From Campylorhamphus procurvoides (Eukaryota > Chordata > Aves > Passeriformes > Dendrocolaptidae): a stretch of DNA of 64,000 nt. The position numbers and the translations under genes are program-made. The notes beneath the pieces were generated by a model. That model was not told where the DNA came from and did not search any database. It saw nothing but the letters and a program-made list of their open reading frames with translations. Of this stretch, positions 55,408 through 64,000 are shown piece after piece (the stretch's first letter is position 1; each line of letters begins with the position of its first letter). The stretch lies in assembly GCA_013396655.1 (NCBI GenBank), contig WBMV01005958.1, positions 707,727 to 771,726 of the forward strand. The letters are read 5' to 3'.

Positions 55408-58400
55408 CGGGACGGGACGAGCCGCCTCCTCCTCGTCCTGCCCAGCGCGGTGCCCTCAGGGGCTGCGGAGCCGGGGGAGGCGGGCAGGGCTGGGCGGGGC
55501 GGGGCAGGGCGGNCCCCCGGCCGAGCCCCGTTTCCCCGGCCTCCCCCCGAGCCCCGCCGGTGAAACTGGGAGGTTTTACCTCAAAAAAGGCGTCTTTGGT
55601 GCCGGAGGGGCGAGGGGCGCCGCGGGGCTCGCTGCTTGTGCCGCGCCGGGCGCTGCTCTGTGGGCACCCCCTCAGCGCGGCTGTGCTTCGGTGAGTTTTG
55701 GGTTCTCTTCCCACACAAAACCCTCAGCCGTGCTGGGAAATGCCGTCCCACATCACCTTCTCTCTTTTTTTTTGGTGGTTATTTTTTGTGTCAATGTTTC
55801 TCCTTCCCAAGGCAGGTAATTGTAACTGGCCCAGCTTGGCGTGGGTCGCCTCAAAGCTTTGGTTACCGAGCCCAGCGGCGGGGAACAACAGGAGGGTTTT
55901 GGGCTGCCCAGGCTCCCCCTAGTAAATAAGTTTATGACAATTTCCGATTTGGGAAATTTGCCTTCCAGCGCTGATACCAATCACGCATGACTCATTCATT
56001 AGTAACCTTTTTTTTTGTGTCATTCTTTGCCTACTTTGCTTACTACAAATCCTAGCCAAACATCCCTGCTGAACCAAACCAAAGGAACCCCTTAAGACCC
56101 ACAATTGAAATAAAACGTAAAAAGGCGAGCTGCTACAGCCAAGAGCAGAGTCTTCAGCCCTGGACAGATCGACAGCAACCAGCAGGCAGGTTTACAAGTC
56201 CCATGGACTGTGACCCTCTGAGCTTTTTGTCCTGTAAAGGAGGAAAATGAACACATGCCATTTGTTTCTATTTTTAACACCTGCATTCTCGGTTCAGCAT
56301 AAGGAGAGGCCCAACCAAAGGAATTATCTCAATGTCACCTGGGACAGTCATTTAAAAGCTGTTTTCACTGTAAGGGAAGGGGTAAGTATGTCCCCATGAT
56401 CCATGAAGATACACTTTCATTTGACTGTGTTCATTTTCACCAGGACTCAATAGCTGATGTGCACAGCCATAAACATGACTGGTTTGGTAAACACCATGAG
56501 TATTCACAGCACATACTGAGCTCTGACACTCTGTGTCAATAAATATTGGAAGGCAATAGAAAACCTGAAGCTGCTCTTAAAATCTCCTTCAGGAGTCTGG
56601 AAGAAACATCCCCATTCACAGTGCATTGGGAGAGACGTTGCATATTTCATTCCTCTTCAAATATTTATATATGTACTTCACGTTTGAGTAAAGCTGTCTT
56701 TTTCATCAAAGCAGAAAGATTACAGCAAAGAGAGGAATTACCCTAAATAGGCAAGCATCATTGTCCATTAAGTTACACAGAGCTGGAAAGGAGAATTAAG
56801 TGTCTGGCAGCCAAGAGCTTGGCTCCACTGCACGGGAGATTTCGTAACAATATGTTTTGAGATCAACTAAAGAAAAAAAAAAGAAAACAAAAATGAGCTA
56901 GAGCAGTGTATCACGTAACACCGGGTGCTAAGGAGCCTGGAAAAACACGTTAAAGCTGAAAAGTTTGGACAATGGTGAAATGGTCTGCTGTCTTTGGGGG
57001 AAAGACCTTTCTCCTCCCAGTTCCACACCCACGGCCATGCCTACTCCTCTGTAATCACACCGACTCAGCTGGTCACGGGACTGCATTTTGAAACCTTGAG
57101 GAAAGGGAGGTGTTTTAATCCAAATATATTCCCTGATCCAATTGGCAGCCGAGCCTCAAGAGCGAGCCGAAAGGAAGAAAATACCTAAAACCAACATTAC
57201 CACTGATCACAGCGTATTTTCAAGCCATTGCCTCACTGTGATGCCACTGTGGTGCTCGGTGCAGCGACACCCCAAAATCTCCAGCAAGGGGTGAGGTCTC
57301 AGCTCACTTTCCAGCCCTGCTCTCCCAAGCAGGCAGCTCGACCTTCCCCAAATCCTTGCATCAATGCCAGGCAAAGCGTTAAGCCCAGGGAGATTTCTTA
57401 CCCGGTGCTGCCAATTAACAGGTCCAGGTTTAAGAAAGTGTGAGCACAGCGCTATCCTGGGGCAGGGGCTGCACCTCATCCTGCTGCAACGGCTGCAAAA
57501 CTGCTCCAGCTCTAAACTCAAACCTCCCCTGACACTCATCAGGTTTAACAGTCTCATTAGCACAAAAAAAATCCCACAAAGCAACATTCCCTCCCATCCT
57601 GACTCCAAAGCCTGAGAGCCACTTCCCTTCTGGCCCACGCACTCCCTGGGAGACAGGACACTTCCCCACAAGTCTGCATCCCCAGGGGTTCAGGGGACAA
57701 GGTGAGCACCCTGGCTAACACCAGGCTCACCAACTCCCTTGCAAAGCGAGGGAACACTGAAGGCCATGGTGAAAGGCAGCCCACCTTCTTTAAACTAGCC
57801 ACCTTCTTTAAACCAGCCTCCTTCCTACACCCCTCTCTGCCTGCACGGGCTAGACCCAGGACCCCATCTTGTTTAGAAGCACCTCAGCCACCCTCAGATT
57901 CATACGTATTATATTTTATTTATATCTTTCTCCCTTTTCAGCAGGTCCTATTGCTTACAGGAGGAGGTCCTATTGCTGCTCACCAAGGCAGGAGAAAACA
58001 ACACTGTCAAGTGAGGACACAAATCCACCTGATGTCCCACCATCCTGTGTCATGACCTGATACAACCTTATACATTAATTACTGAGAAACAGTTCTAAAC
58101 AGCACCCAGACGTGCTGTTCCCAAGCTTTTGCTGTTGTTATTGACTTTGTTGCTTTGACAGGGCATGCTGGGAAAGAGGATTGGGTATCCAGCTGTTGAG
58201 ACGGGTAGTGCCAGAGTAAGGAGTAACCCCATAAAAATATATTTTTTAAAGCACTAACAATGAAGCAGACACTACTTCCATCTTCCAGGGATTACAGTCC
58301 CTGGGCCACCTCCAGCACATGTGGTAGGATGAGGCAGGACACAAAGGATCACATCTAAACACAGAGGTACAACCTTTCCTGGGTGGCTGGTTGTGCTTGG

Positions 58401-61400
58401 TGGAACTAAGGGAGGCCTGAAAAATGTGCTGTCAAGGTTGTTCTGCCCTTTGCTTCAGTAAGAAGAAGCAGGATTTTCATGTTTCAGGTCTGTAAAGCTA
58501 AGCTTTGTGATAGACACAGCAGTACATTGTTGGTTTTTTATTATTATTTTTTATTCCTGAGAAAGAGAGCAAATGCTTTTGAGTGCAGCACCTTTAATTT
58601 GGTCTAAATCTGGAATAACCTTTTTGCCTACATATTCAAAAATACCACCTTCACTCAGCATCATGATGCAAATGATTAGATGCAGTGTAGAGCCCTTGTT
58701 AGGTTGTTGTAGGGCACCAAACATTTCCCAGGAGCTGGTTACAGGGAAGTTGTGCATTGGTGTTATATCATGTGGTCACACAAATTCTTGTTGCCTGAGT
58801 TTTTCCATGGGTAGCATGATGTGCATGACAGCCAGGAAAAGAAATCTTTTAAAAGGATTCAACTCTTATTTTTTATGAAGTTCAAAATAATTTCTGTGTC
58901 TTTTTTTTTTCCCAGGCTATTTATTCATAGCAATTGGGTTCACTGTAATAAAAGCTGACCTGGGGACTGCTGCATTTACATCTATGGAAATTAACTATGT
59001 ACATTAGCCTTTTCACCAGCATTTGCCTGTTAATTAATAATTGGTACATTGCCAGGAGCAAAGGAGAAGTGGGAATGAGTCCCAGGTTACAAAATCTTCA
59101 AGGTTATCTTGCTGTCCCTGTTTCACTGCAGCAAAGCAAGGGTGAGGGAAGTCACACAGGTCAGAGCCAGCTGCTGAGCGATGGGGACCGGCCGTGGGGC
59201 ACTCGCCCCAGGGGTCATGTGCTGCATTCCCGGGGGAGCCACATCACAGCACGTCCCACCCTGCATCCCTCAGAGTCACTGCGGTCGCTGCAGGCACGTC
59301 CTGTCCTCCCCCAGCTACTGGAAAGCGGCAGGCACAGGATTTCCCTGCTTGCAGCCACCCGTGCAAACACGGCTGGCTCGTCCCCCACAGCAGCTCTCCA
59401 CAAGGGACCAGTCCCCATCCCCTCAGGAACACTGACTGGCTCCTTTCCACAGGGAGCACCTGTAAGCTTGGCATGACCGGCAATCATTTACATTATGGAA
59501 GTGCTTGTCCCAGACCCCTCACTGTGCATCCAGTAATATAATTTTCTCTCATATATATAAAAGTCTCAGCTCCTGCTCCAAAACTTACCACCTGGGCTGA
59601 AAATGCTGCTGGCACACACGTTGGAATGCTTCCCAAACTCCCTCTTTTAGGTAGTCTCTGGTTCTCCTGAGGCAAAACCCTCCCATAAGGCCAGTGCAGC
59701 TGGAATTAATTTTCTGTGATGGACCAAACCTTATCCTGATTTTTTGCAGACGGACTGGTGTGGCTGGAGGACACCTGGAAAGCATAGGACTAATCAGTGT
59801 GCTTCTGGGGCTAAAGAGGATAAGAACAGGAGATAAGATGTTAAAGTTTAAATAATAACAGGAGCCTAAAGATTGCTCCTGTGGCATGTGAGCACTTCAG
59901 CAGCAATAAGGAAAAAATAAAAGAGCCAAGACAGCATGCAATTGAAGCTGGAGCATCTCAGTTCCTCCTGGAATTAACCTGTTTTTTTCCCACCCCTTTT
60001 TTTTTGAGCCTGGAATTCAGACAAGCAAAGAGCCTCTCCCAGGGTAGGGAAAGTTTGTCAGCAAGGCTTGCCAGCAACATGAACACAACATTTCAGTGCT
60101 CTCCTCATACAGTCATTTTCCCCACCTTCTCCCCCTGCCATATGCTTGCAAACCAGCACACCAAGAGCAACTGCTAGAGAGGAGTTCAGCTCCACCTCCC
60201 TTTGCTTTTGTACCTTGATGTGATGGGGGAGATGTGGCTGGTAGGTTCAGCTTTGGCAAAACCATCCAAGCCGAAGAGATTGGCACATCCACCCATGTGC
60301 TTCAGAGCAACAGTTTTTTCCTGGAGCATTGCAGTTTGCTCTTGCAGGCAAAGCAGGACAGGATAGAGACTGTGGAAAGAAACTTGCCCCTGCTATGGTC
60401 TGTGCTGTCATTTGCAAGCTGTGGGCAGAGCTGCCTTGTGCTCATATTGATTCACATTTGCCAAAAATAATTACTCCCCTAGCTGCTTGGATTAAAGTCA
60501 GTGTTTCCCTGCTTTGGAAGGACATACCTGCCTTTTTCAGACAAAGGTGGCAGTAACTAACACTGTTTTCCTCCAGGTGGGGTTCCTTTTCCTGGCAGAC
60601 AAAAGGCACAGAAGTGCAGAGTGCAGGCAAGCTGATGGAGAAGAATACACTTGAAATTCAATTTCTATATTTGCAGAAACTGGACAATAACTATTTGTAA
60701 AAAAATCCCCCAAAACACCTGCTATATATAAAACATGCTTTTTTGGCGTCCTGGAAATGTGAGCTCCTTACACCTCTCCTTACCTTGGCTCAAAGGCATC
60801 CCATAGTGTTTTGCAGCATGACTTGAAGAGCCACAAAACTGAAGAAGCTGCAGCTGAGCCTCTTCAAAGGTGAGAAAACTATTTACACTTAGGAGAAAAT
60901 GTTCTGGACCCACTTCAGCTGCACTGCTTCTGCTTAGCTTTTATTTCTTAGCAGATGCAGTTTTAAACACCAGCAAAATCTCAGATGTGGGAAAACTGCC
61001 AGTCCTCACATGTCACCTGGATTTTTTTTAAACCATCCTGACTCCAGGCATCTCCTGGTTGAGCCTCTTCTGTGTGATTTTCCCTTGGAAACTTCCCCAG
61101 TGCCAGCCTGGGTAAGGCAAGTCCAATTAAAACCGGTCCTCTCTCTGGGAGGGTGCTGACATCCAGGCTGGCTGTTTCTGGGTGGCAGGGAAAACTACGC
61201 CAACACCGTGCACAGGAGTTTTTCCAAGACACTCCCAGCCTTTTGGCAAAGCACTCACAGCTGCTACCAGAGTGAAATCCTGCTCAGCCCATGGGAGGTG
61301 CAGGACAGTGGCAGAGGCACAGAGTGTTTTGCCACCAGGCTTTGGGCTGGCACTCCTCACTGAGGGCTCCTTCTTTGGGTGGCACGAGCAGAAGGGTCTC

Positions 61401-61940
61401 TGAAAACAGGGTGGAGAGAGTGGCCCTGTCTCAGGAGCTTCATTCTTATGGCTGGGTTGGATGGGACTAACTGAGCTGCCCTGGGGTGCCCTCTAAGGCA
61501 CTCACCAGGCCCTGTGCAGAAGGAGATTTGTGACAGCTCTAGGGGGACCCTGCCAGGATGGGAGTTACAAGCCCTGGTTTCAGCTCAGCTAGTCCCTGCA
61601 GCCTCTGTGCCAGCCCCTGGGTGCAGGGACCTGTCCAGCACCTTGGGTGCCCTGCAGAGCACCCCAGGGGCCTCACTCCCAGCTCCAAGTCCCCGTCCTG
61701 CACCATCCGGCCGCTGATGGCTTCTCACTGGCGCTCATCTGATTTCCCCCAGGACATGCAGTTCTCTTGTAACCTTTTCACATGTATTTATGCTCGTAGA
61801 AGCCACCTCAGAGGCCACAGGCTATTGGCCTCTGACTGAGGTCATGGTGCTGACTTACACACACTCATTACTGCCCAGCCCACATCACACTGCGCCCACC
61901 CCTGGTGCAGGATGTGGCCCCCGGCGTATCTGAATGATAA

Positions 61941-61950
61941 TATATAAAAG
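61941..61950 (+). promoter_or_regulatory. Isolated TATA-box match
   Basis: TATATAAAAG is a full consensus match. No open frame or exon chain follows, so it may be chance or belong to an unseen noncoding transcript. Confidence 0.2.
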
Positions 61951-62856
61951 GAGGAGATCAGAAAGCTTTTCTCTTGTTATTGTAGGATCTGCAGATGAAC
62001 TTCAGGAATAAAAAAAAAAACACGACAAAGGGAAATAAAATAATCCACATATCTAGTTTTAATATCTAGACTCATACCTAGGGATTACTGAAAAATTACA
62101 TGGAGGGAAGATGCCTCCTGCATTAAGGACTGGGATCAGCAACATAATCAGAGTACAGGAAGGGTTTTCCTCATGCTGCTTCATGGAGAAATCCCCCTGA
62201 CATGGATGTGCTCACTATAAATAAATAAAACTTCCGAGCCCAGCACACAGCACAGATGAGATCTTGCCTCGTAAATTAGTAAAACCACTGCCCCATGTAC
62301 GAAATCGCTGCAGGTTTTGTGCCTGATCCTGTACATATTTAACCTCCCCCCTGCAAATAGCCCTCTGGAGTTAATGGAGCTGTACTAATTTGCAATGGCT
62401 GGGGATTAAGCCTTTGGGGTTGAGCATTTCTGCCAGCGCTGATTGCAGCATGCTGTAGTTACCGGGCTGTAGGATGACTCAGAGGTGTTCCTGTGCTCTG
62501 GAGAAAAAACACCCATGGCCATTACACCATGTCTCCAGCAGCCCTGCAATGCAGCCCAGGTACAGCACTTGCCCTTCTCTCACATAGAGAAATCCTGCCC
62601 CTGCCCTGCAGAGCAGGGTGCAGACATTTTGCCTCATGATGCAATGTAAAGTTGATTTCTTTCTTTCATTCTCACTGGGTATGTACCAATGTTTTCCAAA
62701 GACTATTTCACTACCATTACGCTGCTTGGAAGCATCTTAATTTAAACCCCATTATAGATGCACCAAGGCCAAATGATCTATCCACAGCTGAAATAATAAA
62801 CTGGAGTGAAAAAATCCTTGGGCTGTGAGAGGCTAGAACAAGCACTAATTGAAATG

Positions 62857-62974
62857 TATAAACTTACATAACATTGTTTATAGAAAGGAGCCCAATTGTC
62901 GAAGGCCCTGAGAGAGCTGAAACATGGGAATGTTTGTCCTCCTTGCAAAGAAAAATTAATTATGTAAGTTTATA
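62857..62974. repeat. 15-bp perfect inverted repeat, 88-bp spacer
   Basis: TATAAACTTACATAA at 62857-62871 is the exact reverse complement of 62960-62974. Similarity extends a few bases outward with mismatches. The spacer is not low-complexity. Confidence 0.85.
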
Positions 62975-64000
62975 AATTCCAGTTGCTTTGCTTGCTCATC
63001 TCCTCAAGTGCCTAAGGACTGCCTGAAAGGTATTTATGGTTCCCAGCCACTGCTTCTTGATGGCATTTTTTTAACCTTGTACTTCTGCATGCCATTGCCT
63101 CCCAGGATCCTGGAACAGGGGATTAACTTTACACACTGTGCTGTTCCTCGGGCATAGAAAAATGCAGATTTGTTCCGAGATTCTGCAGTGGTGAGTTTAT
63201 TTTAAGGGGATGCCTGGATGAGGCCAGAGCTCACCAAGCCACCACGTACTTTGCAGAGGGTGGTGGGGTGGCTGCTGTGCTTTGAGAGTACAGGAAGAGG
63301 CCTGAACCACTCACAGGTGTCTGGGATCAAACAGACACCTCTCTCTGCTGGAGTCTGCAATCTATTCCTGACGTGGCTTTGCTTATTTGTTTCTTTTGCT
63401 GCCAAGAACAGAAATGCCATGAAGACTCTAATGCCATAAATGGTTTGATGTACAGGGCAGGAAGAGTTCCACTTATTACTGAAATGCACTGTATCATGTA
63501 ATTTCCTGGTAGTGCTGTATCAGCCAGGGCTGCCAACTGGCCAGAAAGCTCAGGAAGTACGGCAGAAAAATTATGTATCATCAAACCCAAAGGATTGTTT
63601 CCTCCCAGGCTCCTCTCAGAAACACTGTGGCTTTGGGCTTTGTGCTAGGATCAGAGTTTTTCTCCCATCCACCTCTGTAAAATGTCACTCCTTAGGGGTC
63701 TGAGACACTTGCTGGCATCCAAAAATGCCATTTATTCAATTACCAGGTTTTGTGTATTCTCCAATACCATCTCATTACAAGAGCTAATGGCTGAGTGCTG
63801 GGACCACTAAGTGAGTTAAAATGCAAGCTCCAAGTCACCTGCTTGCAGGGGAAATGAGAAACAGGCAAATGTCTTTGGAGAAATATTTCTTACCTCCCTG
63901 TTGACAGACGTCCCCTGATAGCTCTGCATTTCAGGAACTTCCCCTTGGGTCCTGCTTGCTGTGATAACCTCAAGGGCCACCTGTAAAATGCCCCAGGGTC

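Larger units (their letters stand above)
54880..55700. promoter_or_regulatory. B3GNT2: CpG island promoter of B3GNT2
   Basis: A GC-rich, CpG-dense block with several GC-box-like GGGGCGGGG runs near 55490-55510 and no TATA box. It lies 13 kb upstream of the coding exon, as expected for this broadly expressed gene. It contains one unresolved base at 55513. Confidence 0.75.
55701..64000. other. Intergenic, no gene recognised
   Basis: No coding exon found on either strand. COMMD1, which lies next to B3GNT2 in mammals, is not seen; its conserved last-exon motif was looked for by eye and not found. Small features in it are listed separately. Confidence 0.45.

Noticed and set aside
55178..55714. 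Long overlapping frames in the CpG island on both strands
   Set aside because: GC-rich DNA lacks stop codons. The translations are low-complexity Arg/Pro/Gly/Ala and cross an N.
1..64000. tRNA, rRNA, CRISPR, operons or endogenous retroviral genes
   Set aside because: None were seen. The genome is eukaryotic and the only recognised mobile elements are CR1 LINEs.

Overview
The window is nuclear DNA from a bird. It carries several degenerate copies of CR1, the dominant avian LINE, has large introns and one CpG-island promoter, and encodes a complete vertebrate B3GNT2. The species cannot be fixed from sequence alone.

Left part (about 8.1-19.9 kb, minus strand): a multi-exon gene I assembled from splice signals and phase. 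Nine coding exons (19561-19686, 19119-19158, 15520-17925, 13763-14842, 11686-11786, 10890-10954, 10191-10342, 9959-10111, 8463-8782) join without a phase conflict into a 1480-residue type I membrane protein. Its order is signal peptide, CUB-like domain with a very long low-complexity tail, second CUB-like domain with a similar tail, SEA-like domain, calcium-binding-type EGF domain, one membrane span and a tail of about 70 residues. I do not recognise it as a named gene. It looks like a membrane mucin or adhesion protein and is the most interesting object here.

Middle part (about 19.9-39.2 kb): mostly intergenic, with CR1 fragments near 20.9-22.8 kb and 29.5-30.0 kb. A 441-bp block is repeated without visible difference on either side of a single N at 21294, most likely an assembly error. 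On the minus strand between 33.4 and 36.7 kb there is a chain of short exon-like segments with good splice signals. No single reading frame runs through all of them, so it is reported only as a candidate transcript.

Right part (about 39.2-55.5 kb, minus strand): B3GNT2, with its whole coding region in one exon (40455-41648), a 3'UTR of about 1.2 kb, a 13.5-kb intron and a GC-rich promoter with a probable noncoding first exon near 55.2-55.4 kb. If the likely first donor is used, an upstream ORF ends on the main start codon as an AUGA overlap. From 55.7 to 64 kb I see no gene, only an inverted repeat near 62.9 kb and an isolated TATA-like box. The two confident genes act independently: a Golgi glycan-extending enzyme and a heavily glycosylatable surface protein.
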